Source of the DNA: Thiobacillaceae bacterium
GTDB taxonomy: Bacteria; Pseudomonadota; Gammaproteobacteria; Burkholderiales; Thiobacillaceae
Length of the DNA: 5,746 nucleotides
Assembly (NCBI GenBank): GCA_024643305.1
Contig: JAHENE010000139.1
Coordinates: 1-5,746, forward strand
Direction of reading: 5' to 3'
Shown: piece after piece, positions 1-5,746 of the stretch
How positions within the stretch are numbered: the first letter of the stretch is position 1
Layout: each line of letters opens with the position of its first letter
Program-made: the position numbers and the translations under genes
Notes under the pieces: model-generated
Seen by the model: only the letters and a program-made list of their open reading frames with translations
Told to the model about the DNA's origin: nothing
Database searches by the model: none

Positions 1-995
1 CCGCCGAAGGCGAATGGACACCTGAAGTGTCCCTGCAGCCGGTGGCCGAGGTCATGTCCGCCAAACTGGGCAAGCCCGTGCGCCTGATCAAGGACTGGGT
101 TGACGGCGGCTTCGATGTCGCCGAGGGCGAAGTGGTGCTGCTGGAGAACTGCCGCGTCAACAAGGGCGAGAAGAAAAACGTTGAAGAAACCGCAAAAAAA
201 TACGCCGCGCTCTGTGACGTGTTCGTGATGGACGCTTTCGGCACGGCCCACCGCGCCCAGGCCTCCACCTACGGCATCGCCGAATTTGCGCCGACCGCCT
301 GCGCCGGCATGCTGGTCGCAGAAGAGTTGGAAGCCCTGGACAAGGCCCTGGCCAGTCCGGCCCGCCCCATGGTCGCCATCGTCGGCGGCTCCAAAGTCTC
401 CACCAAGCTGACTGTGCTGGAAGCGTTGTCGGAGAAATGCGAGCAACTGGTTGTCGGCGGCGGCATCGCCAACACCTTCCTCAAAGCCACCGGCAAGAAT
501 GTCGGCAAGTCGCTGTGCGAAGATGACCTGGTCCCCACCGCCCAGGCCCTGATCAAGAAAATGACCGCCCGTGGCGCGACCATCCCCATCGCAGTCGATG
601 TGGTGTGCGGAAAGAAATTTGACGCCAACGAGCCCGCCGTGCTGAAGGACGCTGGCGATGTTGCCGACGACGACATGATTTTCGACATCGGGCCAAAAAG
701 CGCTCAGGAACTCGTCGACATCATCATGAAGGCCGGCACCGTTGTTTGGAACGGCCCCGTTGGCGTGTTCGAATTCGATCAGTTTGGCGAAGGCACCAAA
801 GCCATTGCCATGGCGATTGCCAACACCAAGGCCTTCACCCTGGCCGGGGGCGGTGACACCATCGCCGCCATCCAAAAGTACGACATCTACGACAAGGTGT
901 CCTACATTTCCACCGCCGGCGGCGCTTTCCTGGAATACCTGGAAGGCAAGGTACTGCCTGCAGTGGACATCCTGGAGAAGCGTGCGAAGGGCTGA
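1..995 (+). CDS. pgk: Phosphoglycerate kinase, 3' part (N-terminus outside window)
   Basis: Cytosolic enzyme that interconverts 1,3-bisphosphoglycerate + ADP and 3-phosphoglycerate + ATP in glycolysis, gluconeogenesis and the Calvin cycle. The reading frame is open from base 3, where it reads [16 protein letters not shown], the family segment that normally follows the 'GRP' substrate loop. The GTG at 27 is therefore an internal valine, not a start. About 330 residues are visible and some 60 are missing compared with the usual ~390. Seen motifs: [14 protein letters not shown] and [10 protein letters not shown] in the N-terminal domain, GGSKVSTK (384-407) at the domain interface, NGPVGVFE (750-773), and the nucleotide-binding GGGDT (846-860), followed by [17 protein letters not shown] near the C-terminus. 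The stop is TGA at 993-995. No substitution at a key position was noticed. The sequence resembles the E. coli type closely. It is followed in the same direction by pyk after 90 bases, so it probably belongs to a gap-pgk-pyk-fba type cluster; the upstream gene is an inference. Confidence 0.98.
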   Translation, partial: AEGEWTPEVSLQPVAEVMSAKLGKPVRLIKDWVDGGFDVAEGEVVLLENCRVNKGEKKNVEETAKKYAALCDVFVMDAFGTAHRAQASTYGIAEFAPTACAGMLVAEELEALDKALASPARPMVAIVGGSKVSTKLTVLEALSEKCEQLVVGGGIANTFLKATGKNVGKSLCEDDLVPTAQALIKKMTARGATIPIAVDVVCGKKFDANEPAVLKDAGDVADDDMIFDIGPKSAQELVDIIMKAGTVVWNGPVGVFEFDQFGEGTKAIAMAIANTKAFTLAGGGDTIAAIQKYDIYDKVSYISTAGGAFLEYLEGKVLPAVDILEKRAKG

Positions 996-1004
996 GCCCT
1001 TCGC

Positions 1005-1079
1005 GGTGAGGCGTAAGGGGTTGAGGCGCAAGGCGCAACCCCTCGTTTCCCGCCTCACCCCTCACTCCTGACGCCTAAC
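1005..1079. repeat. Inverted repeat of degenerate heptamers between pgk and pyk
   Basis: The spacer contains an imperfect long hairpin. The outer stem is GGTGAGGCG (1005-1013) with CGCCTCACC (1051-1059), 9 perfect pairs. After an asymmetric internal loop, GGGGTT (1017-1022) pairs with AACCCC (1037-1042). Past a 3-base bulge, GCGC (1026-1029) pairs with GCGC (1033-1036) across an AAG loop. The arms are made of heptamer-like units. The right side reads GCCTCAC, CCCTCAC, TCCTGAC, GCCTAAC (1052-1079, consensus NCCTNAC). The left side reads GTGAGGC, GTAAGGG, GTTGAGGC (8 bases) and GCAAGGC (1006-1034), the reverse-complement theme. No T-run follows, so it is not a standard Rho-independent terminator. 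It could be a dispersed intergenic repeat, an mRNA-stabilising or processing hairpin, or an attenuator. The structure is seen in the sequence; the role is unknown. Confidence 0.72.
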
Positions 1080-1085
1080 GAAAAT

Positions 1086-2522
1086 ATGATTCGCAAGACT
1101 AAAATCCTCGGCACTCTGGGTCCGGCCTCGACCGACCCGAAGGTGCTCGACAAAATGATGGAAGCCGGACTCGACGTGGTCCGGCTCAATTTTTCCCACG
1201 GCAAGGCCGCCGATCATCTCGAGCGCGCCGAACTGGTTCGCCAGCTGGCACGTGCCCGCGGCCGCGCCATCGGCGTGCTGGTGGATTTGCAAGGCCCAAA
1301 AATCCGCATTGGCAAGTTCAAGGACGGCAAGATCACGCTGACCAAGGGCGACAAGTTCATCCTGGATGCCAATTGCAAGGAAGGTTCCCAGGAACGCGTC
1401 GGACTGGATTACAAGGATCTGCCCAGGGATGTGGCGCGCGGCGCTACCCTGCTGCTGGACGATGGACGCATAGAGATGTGGGTGGAGATGGTCGAGGGCA
1501 GCGAAATCCATTGCACTGTGGTGCAGGGCGGAACGCTTTCCAACAACAAGGGCATCAATCGCAAGGGCGGCGGGCTCTCCGCGTCTGCGCTCACGGAAAA
1601 GGATATTGAGGACATCAAGACCGCCGCCGAATTGAAGGCTGATTATCTGGCGGTATCCTTTCCCAAGACCGCGGCGGACATCCGCCAGGCACGCGACCTG
1701 CTAAAAGCCGCTGGCGGCAAGAGCCTCATCGTCGCCAAGATCGAGCGTGCCGAGGCTATCGAGAATCTGGATGAAATCCTGGACGAGGCCGATGCCATCA
1801 TGGTGGCGCGCGGCGACCTGGGTGTAGAGGTGGGCGATGCCGCCGTGCCCGCGCTGCAAAAGCGCATGATCCGCATGGCACGCGACAAGAACAAACTGGC
1901 CATCACCGCCACACAAATGATGGAATCGATGATCGAAAGCCCGATCCCGACCCGGGCCGAAGTCTCCGATGTGGCCAATGCCGTGCTCGATGGCACCGAC
2001 GCCGTCATGCTTTCCGCCGAAACCGCAGCCGGTCAGTACCCGGTAGAAGCGATCATGGCCATGCACCGCGTTTGCCTGGAAGCCGAAAAAGAAGCCACGC
2101 CCTATATCGGCGAAGCGCGCCTCAACCGCAGTTTCCTGCGCGCGGACGAATCCATTGCCATGAGCGCGGCTTACACATCGCTGCACATGAACATCAAGGC
2201 CATCGCCGCGCTTACCCAGAGCGGTTCGACCTGTCTGTGGATGTCGCGGCACAGCACCCACGTGCCGATCTACGCCTTGACACCTGAAGTGGAAACCCGT
2301 AGAAAAGTCACCCTGTTCCGCGGTGTTTATCCCATCAACTTCAAAATCGGCAAGGACAGCGACCGCGAAGAATTGCTGGAAGCCGCCGAAGAAGAATTGC
2401 GCCGTCGTGGTGCGGTGCGCGAGGGTGATCTCATCATCCTGACCATCGGCGAACCCATTGGTAAATCCGGCGGCACCAACTCCCTGAAAATCGTCAGGGT
2501 TGGTGGCCGCAAAAAAGCATAG
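1086..2522 (+). CDS. pyk: Pyruvate kinase (PykA-like)
   Basis: Transfers phosphate from PEP to ADP, giving pyruvate and ATP, the last step of glycolysis; cytosolic and usually tetrameric. It has 478 residues, full length for the family. The start [15 protein letters not shown] matches the conserved N-terminus, which fixes ATG 1086. The barrel domain carries RLNFSHG (33-39) for PEP/ADP binding and [10 protein letters not shown] (67-76) leading into the B domain. The active-site signature is [11 protein letters not shown], with Lys218 as the catalytic lysine and Glu220 as a metal ligand. [10 protein letters not shown] (239-248) includes the metal ligand Asp244, and [10 protein letters not shown] carries Thr276. 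The C-terminal segment [13 protein letters not shown] (376-388), followed later by LFRGVYPI, resembles E. coli PykA rather than the fructose-1,6-bisphosphate-activated PykF; regulation by other effectors is inferred. No clear Shine-Dalgarno precedes the start: the bases before it are AACGAAAAT, directly after the heptamer repeat. Fba follows after 22 bases, suggesting co-transcription. Confidence 0.98.
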   Translation: MIRKTKILGTLGPASTDPKVLDKMMEAGLDVVRLNFSHGKAADHLERAELVRQLARARGRAIGVLVDLQGPKIRIGKFKDGKITLTKGDKFILDANCKEGSQERVGLDYKDLPRDVARGATLLLDDGRIEMWVEMVEGSEIHCTVVQGGTLSNNKGINRKGGGLSASALTEKDIEDIKTAAELKADYLAVSFPKTAADIRQARDLLKAAGGKSLIVAKIERAEAIENLDEILDEADAIMVARGDLGVEVGDAAVPALQKRMIRMARDKNKLAITATQMMESMIESPIPTRAEVSDVANAVLDGTDAVMLSAETAAGQYPVEAIMAMHRVCLEAEKEATPYIGEARLNRSFLRADESIAMSAAYTSLHMNIKAIAALTQSGSTCLWMSRHSTHVPIYALTPEVETRRKVTLFRGVYPINFKIGKDSDREELLEAAEEELRRRGAVREGDLIILTIGEPIGKSGGTNSLKIVRVGGRKKA

Positions 2523-2532
2523 TTTTATTGAT

Positions 2533-2538
2533 AAGGAG
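2533..2538 (+). promoter_or_regulatory. Ribosome binding site of fba
   Basis: AAGGAG lies 6 bases before ATG 2545, a near-ideal Shine-Dalgarno. It decides the fba start: the frame is also open from GTG 2500, but that would overlap the end of pyk and add 15 residues (beginning MVAAKKHSF) that are not part of the aldolase family. Confidence 0.92.
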
Positions 2539-2544
2539 CAAGAC

Positions 2545-3612
2545 ATGGCACTGATTTCACTGCGTCAACTGCTGGACCACGCCGCCGAAAACGGCTACGG
2601 CCTGCCGGCGTTCAACGTCAACAACATGGAACAGGTTAAGGCAATCATGGAAGCCGCCGCTGCGGTGGACTCCCCCGTCATCCTGCAAGGTTCCGCCGGT
2701 GCGCGCTCCTATGCGGGTGAGCCCTTCCTGCGTCACCTGATCCTGGCCGCGATCGAAATGTATCCGAACATTCCCATCTGCATGCACCAGGATCATGGCG
2801 CTTCTCCCAGCATCTGCTTCCGCTCCATCCAGTCCGGCTTCAGCTCGGTGATGATGGACGGTTCCTTGAAGGAAGACGGCAAGACCCCTTCTTCCTACGA
2901 ATACAACGTTGCCACCACCGCCAAGGTGGCCGAACTGGCGCACGCATGCGGCGTGTCCGTGGAAGGCGAGCTGGGTTGCCTGGGCTCGCTCGAAACCGGC
3001 AAAGCCGGTGAGGAAGACGGCCACGGCGCCGAAGGCACCCTGGATCACTCCATGCTGCTGACCGACCCCGATGAAGCCGCCGACTTCGTGGCCAAGACCA
3101 AGGTCGACGCACTGGCCATCGCCATCGGCACTTCCCACGGCGCCTACAAGTTCACCCAGAAACCCACCGGCAAGGTGCTGCGCATCGACCGCGTCAAGGA
3201 AATCCATGCCCGCATCCCCAACGTGCATCTGGTCATGCACGGCTCCTCTTCTGTGCCGGAAGACTGGCTCGCCATCATCAACAGCTACGGCGGCGACATG
3301 GGCCAGACCTACGGCGTGCCCGTCAGCGAAATCGTTGAAGGCATCAAGAGCGGCGTGCGCAAGGTGAACATCGACACCGACCTGCGTATGGCCTCCACCG
3401 GCGCCATCCGCAAGCATCTGGCCGAGAACAAGTCCAACTTCGACCCGCGCAAGTTCCTCAAGGAAGCCACCAAGGGCATGAGCGAAATCTGCAAAGCGCG
3501 CTACGAAGCATTCGGCGCCGCCGGTCAAGCCAGCAAGATCAAAAAGGTGTTCTCGCTGGAAGACATGCAGAAGCGTTACGACAAGGGCGAACTGGATCCC
3601 AAAGTCAACTAA
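2545..3612 (+). CDS. fba: Class II fructose-1,6-bisphosphate aldolase (type IIB)
   Basis: Zinc-dependent aldolase that reversibly joins dihydroxyacetone phosphate and glyceraldehyde 3-phosphate into fructose 1,6-bisphosphate, in glycolysis, gluconeogenesis or the Calvin cycle (where related enzymes also handle sedoheptulose bisphosphate). The protein has 355 residues, typical of the beta/gammaproteobacterial IIB group. It starts [19 protein letters not shown], followed by [11 protein letters not shown], the usual N-terminus. MHQDHG (80-85) supplies catalytic Asp83 and zinc ligand His84. [12 protein letters not shown] includes Glu142, the second class II signature. [10 protein letters not shown] gives zinc ligand His198, VMHGSSSVP gives His232, and NIDTDLR (275-281) binds substrate phosphate. 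The end, [11 protein letters not shown], is also typical. One small oddity is GARSYAG at 52-58, where I recall relatives having Lys instead of Ser55. It is the last gene of the cluster, 22 bases after pyk, and is followed by a strong terminator. Confidence 0.98.
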   Translation: MALISLRQLLDHAAENGYGLPAFNVNNMEQVKAIMEAAAAVDSPVILQGSAGARSYAGEPFLRHLILAAIEMYPNIPICMHQDHGASPSICFRSIQSGFSSVMMDGSLKEDGKTPSSYEYNVATTAKVAELAHACGVSVEGELGCLGSLETGKAGEEDGHGAEGTLDHSMLLTDPDEAADFVAKTKVDALAIAIGTSHGAYKFTQKPTGKVLRIDRVKEIHARIPNVHLVMHGSSSVPEDWLAIINSYGGDMGQTYGVPVSEIVEGIKSGVRKVNIDTDLRMASTGAIRKHLAENKSNFDPRKFLKEATKGMSEICKARYEAFGAAGQASKIKKVFSLEDMQKRYDKGELDPKVN

Positions 3613-3631
3613 TCGGCGAATTCTGCCAAAT

Positions 3632-3660
3632 AAAAAAGCGGCCCGCGTGGCCGCTTTTTT
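3632..3660. terminator. Bidirectional Rho-independent terminator
   Basis: A perfect 12-bp stem, AAAAAAGCGGCC (3632-3643) with GGCCGCTTTTTT (3649-3660), closes on the 5-base loop CGCGT. On the plus strand the GC stem is followed by six T, 19 bases after the fba stop, ending the pgk-pyk-fba unit. The A-tract gives the same GC-stem-plus-T-run on the minus strand, so it also suits the convergent c-di-GMP gene, whose stop is at 3688-3690. A second, smaller inverted repeat, TCCGGG-ATA-CCCGGA (3669-3683), sits between the terminator and that stop. Confidence 0.94.
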
Positions 3661-3687
3661 CTTCCGGCTCCGGGATACCCGGATGTT

Positions 3688-5746
3688 TTAAACCTGGCGC
3701 AACGGAAAATCCTGCGGGGGCACGGGCTCACCAAAGAAAAATCCCTGCGCCAATCCGCAGCCCGCCTTCTGCAGAAAATCACGTTGGGATTCAGACTCCA
3801 CGCCCTCGGCAATCGTACGCAAACCCAGGCTGCGCGCAAGCGCGATTACCGCCAGGGTGATGGCAACATCCTCCTCATCCATTGGCAAATCGCGAATAAA
3901 GGAACGATCGATCTTGAGTTTGTCGATGGGCAGGCGCTTGAGATAAGCAAGCGAAGAATAGCCCGTGCCGAAATCATCAATTGAAAGCGTAACGCCGAGC
4001 CGGCTAAGCGCAATCATGACATCAATGGTGTTTTCACCCTGTTCCATGATGAAGCTTTCAGTAATCTCCAGCTCCATGTATTCCGGCGGCAGGCCGGTTT
4101 CATGCAGCACTTTTTCGACCGTCGCCGCAATATCGCTGCGCTGAATCTGCCTGCCGGAAACATTGACCGCCACACGCAATGCATGGCCGCCATCCAGCCA
4201 GGATTTTGCCTGATGGCAAGCGCGATGAAGTACATACTCACCCAGCTCAACAATCAAACCGCTGTCCTCGGCCACAGGAATGAAACGTTCGGGCGGTATC
4301 TCGCCGTGCTCCGGGTGGACCCAGCGCGCGAGCGCTTCCGCGCCTATAATGGCTCCGCTTTCAAGGTCAACCTCGGGCTGATAATAAACCTGCAGCACGC
4401 CGTCTTTAATGGCATGGCGCAGTTCAGACTCGAGCTGCCAGCGCTCCGTTGCGGCAATTGTTAGGTCCTTGCTGTAAAACTCATAGGCGTCGCGCCCCTT
4501 TGACTTGGCCCGATACATCGCAGCATCTGCATTTGCAATCAGGGTATCAACCTCAAACCCATCGGCAGGAAAAAGACTGATGCCTATACTGGCTGAGAGA
4601 TAGAAGGTGCGTCCGCCAATCAGGTAAGGTTGCCGCATGACCTCAAGCAGCTTCTCCGCCAACACGGCAGAAGCCTGTTCGTCGGCAATTTCCGGGAGCA
4701 GGATAATAAACTCATCACCGCCCATACGAGCGACCGTGTCCTCCTTGCGCAGCGCGTAAACGAGTCTCGAAGCAACTTCCTGCAACAACTCGTCCCCAAG
4801 GGCATGTCCCAGACTGTCATTGATGTGTTTGAAACGGTCCAGATCCAGAAAAAGCACCGCCAACTCTGTTCGATCCCGCTCGGCGCGGGCTAGCGCCTGC
4901 TCAAGCCGATCCTGATACAAAAGCCGGTTGGGCAAGCCTGTCAACGCATCCAGCCTTGCCAGGTTCAGTATTTCCTGAGTGGCGCGGATGTTCCTGATTC
5001 GGCCGAGCGCACTAATCACCGTAAGCAGCAGACCAAAAACAAGAAACTCCCATTGCCGGCTGGTCTGATGCTCTTGGTAAAAAGCCGGTGCTGGACGAAA
5101 CAGAATATCCCAGTGCCCCCCCGGCACGTTCACGCGCACTTCATGCTGTGTCCCGCTCCTGAATTCACTCATTGTGGGCGTTGGAATGGGCGTGGCGCGT
5201 GAACGCGATGCATGGAAATGCAACACCTCCTGCTTGCCCGATTCATTGCTTGCCAGGATCATGACATCCAGGCCTGATGGGCTAGATCCTTCCAGCGCCG
5301 TAGAAATCAACCCCTTAGGATATAAAACTGCGGATGCAAAACCGCTCAAGTTGCGCCGCCTTTCGTCAACGGTCGCACCAGGGTTTGCATTTCGATAAAT
5401 CGGGCGGAAGAAAATGACCCCTTTCATGAGGCCGTCACCCTGAAGCAGGTTTATTTCATCGCTCGTGCATATTTCTCCGGTTTCTGTAGCACGCTCCATA
5501 GTCATGGCCACCTGCGGCCTTGATGCGACATCAAAGCCTAGCGCCTTGTTAGGGCTGGGCTCAACATAAAAAACCGGGAAATATTGCGCCCGTTTTCTTG
5601 CCGCAACAAACCGTAAGCCGGGATCATGCTCCACAATCCCCAATGGCTGTCCGTGAGCGGCCAATTCGGCTTCAATTTTTTGGCGTTCTTTATCCTCAAT
5701 GCGCGGAATCCATTCAACCGCAAGAATCTCCGGGTGGGATACCAGT
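3688..5746 (-). CDS. CHASE-GGDEF-EAL c-di-GMP cyclase/phosphodiesterase (N-terminus outside window)
   Basis: Inner-membrane signalling protein that can make c-di-GMP (GGDEF) and break it down (EAL) under control of a periplasmic CHASE sensor. The frame stays open to the right edge: 685 residues are visible and the TTG at 5662-5664 is an internal leucine. The CHASE domain begins at once (HPEILAVEWIPRI) and continues through RAQYFPVFYVEPSP and ALGFDVASRP, to roughly 5150. One membrane helix, WEFLVFGLLLTVISAL, lies at 5005-5052; the partner helix before CHASE must lie beyond the window. The GGDEF domain (about 4470-4962) has LDALTGLPNR, the metal site FLDLDRFKHIND, an intact GGDEF (4708-4722) and an inhibitory RxxD site, RKED (4738-4749). 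The EAL domain (about 3695-4437) has EAL (4330-4338), NVSGRQ, LEITES, DDFGTGYSSL (3949-3978), KLKIDRSF and EGVE (3796-3807), the full catalytic set. No PAS domain is seen. It is transcribed towards the glycolytic genes with 75 bases between the stops; no functional link is evident. The ligand is unknown. Confidence 0.97.
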   Translation of the reverse strand, partial: LVSHPEILAVEWIPRIEDKERQKIEAELAAHGQPLGIVEHDPGLRFVAARKRAQYFPVFYVEPSPNKALGFDVASRPQVAMTMERATETGEICTSDEINLLQGDGLMKGVIFFRPIYRNANPGATVDERRRNLSGFASAVLYPKGLISTALEGSSPSGLDVMILASNESGKQEVLHFHASRSRATPIPTPTMSEFRSGTQHEVRVNVPGGHWDILFRPAPAFYQEHQTSRQWEFLVFGLLLTVISALGRIRNIRATQEILNLARLDALTGLPNRLLYQDRLEQALARAERDRTELAVLFLDLDRFKHINDSLGHALGDELLQEVASRLVYALRKEDTVARMGGDEFIILLPEIADEQASAVLAEKLLEVMRQPYLIGGRTFYLSASIGISLFPADGFEVDTLIANADAAMYRAKSKGRDAYEFYSKDLTIAATERWQLESELRHAIKDGVLQVYYQPEVDLESGAIIGAEALARWVHPEHGEIPPERFIPVAEDSGLIVELGEYVLHRACHQAKSWLDGGHALRVAVNVSGRQIQRSDIAATVEKVLHETGLPPEYMELEITESFIMEQGENTIDVMIALSRLGVTLSIDDFGTGYSSLAYLKRLPIDKLKIDRSFIRDLPMDEEDVAITLAVIALARSLGLRTIAEGVESESQRDFLQKAGCGLAQGFFFGEPVPPQDFPLRQV

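Noticed and set aside
16..32. Perfect 6-bp inverted repeat GGACAC-CTGAA-GTGTCC, sharing a 13-mer with 2279-2291
   Set aside because: Both copies fall in conserved coding sequence and encode the same four residues, TPEV, in frame. The match is explained by coding and chance, not by an operator.
2500..2544. Upstream GTG start for fba giving a 15-residue N-terminal extension
   Set aside because: It would overlap the end of pyk, adds residues foreign to the family, and ignores the strong AAGGAG placed 6 bases before ATG 2545.
1701..2546. Long open frame on the minus strand opposite pyk (281 codons)
   Set aside because: It lies wholly opposite a clearly conserved pyruvate kinase. Its translation is rich in F, G, H and D with no recognisable family, as expected from the complement of high-GC coding sequence.
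2557..3528. Long open frame on the minus strand opposite fba (323 codons)
   Set aside because: It mirrors the aldolase codons and its translation is low-complexity, rich in G, H, V and A. There is no matching ribosome site or family motif, so it is a shadow frame.
3669..3683. TCCGGG-ATA-CCCGGA hairpin as an independent terminator
   Set aside because: The stem is only 6 bp with a 3-base loop. The minus strand lacks a T-run directly after it and the plus strand has only TGTTTTA, so the adjacent 12-bp hairpin is the credible terminator.
5662..5664. TTG as start codon of the CHASE-GGDEF-EAL gene
   Set aside because: The frame continues upstream to the window edge with 27 further codons that match the start of the CHASE domain (HPEILAVEWIPRI), so the real start lies outside.

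Overview
The window reads as an ordinary stretch of a proteobacterial chromosome, most likely a betaproteobacterium. The order pgk-pyk-fba, a roughly 355-residue class IIB aldolase and the moderately high GC content all fit the Nitrosomonadales (Nitrosomonas, Gallionella and Sulfuricella relatives). This placement is inferred from remembered family sequences, not from a search.

Layout: (1) Positions 1-995 hold the last ~330 codons of phosphoglycerate kinase (pgk), whose start lies left of the window. (2) Positions 996-1085 are a 90-base spacer. It holds an inverted repeat built from degenerate heptamers (GTNAGGN on one arm, NCCTNAC on the other) and ends 6 bases before the next start codon. 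(3) Positions 1086-2522 encode a complete pyruvate kinase of the PykA-like type. (4) After a 22-base spacer with a strong ribosome binding site, 2545-3612 encodes a complete class II fructose-1,6-bisphosphate aldolase. (5) A perfect 12-bp A-tract/T-tract hairpin at 3632-3660 ends the cluster and can serve both strands. (6) From 3690 to the right edge, on the minus strand and convergent with the cluster, lies a membrane-bound CHASE-GGDEF-EAL protein. Its C-terminus is complete and its N-terminus is cut by the window end.

Pgk, Pyk and Fba are central carbon enzymes, read in one direction and probably as one operon with gap and perhaps tkt upstream (not visible). Pgk and Fba work in both glycolysis and gluconeogenesis or the Calvin cycle, while Pyk makes pyruvate and ATP from PEP. 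The c-di-GMP enzyme is a separate transcription unit with no evident functional link beyond a shared terminator region. Its visible catalytic motifs for both making and degrading c-di-GMP are intact.

I do not see an undescribed system here. The item that best repays a second look is the heptamer-built inverted repeat between pgk and pyk, together with the lack of a recognisable Shine-Dalgarno before pyk.
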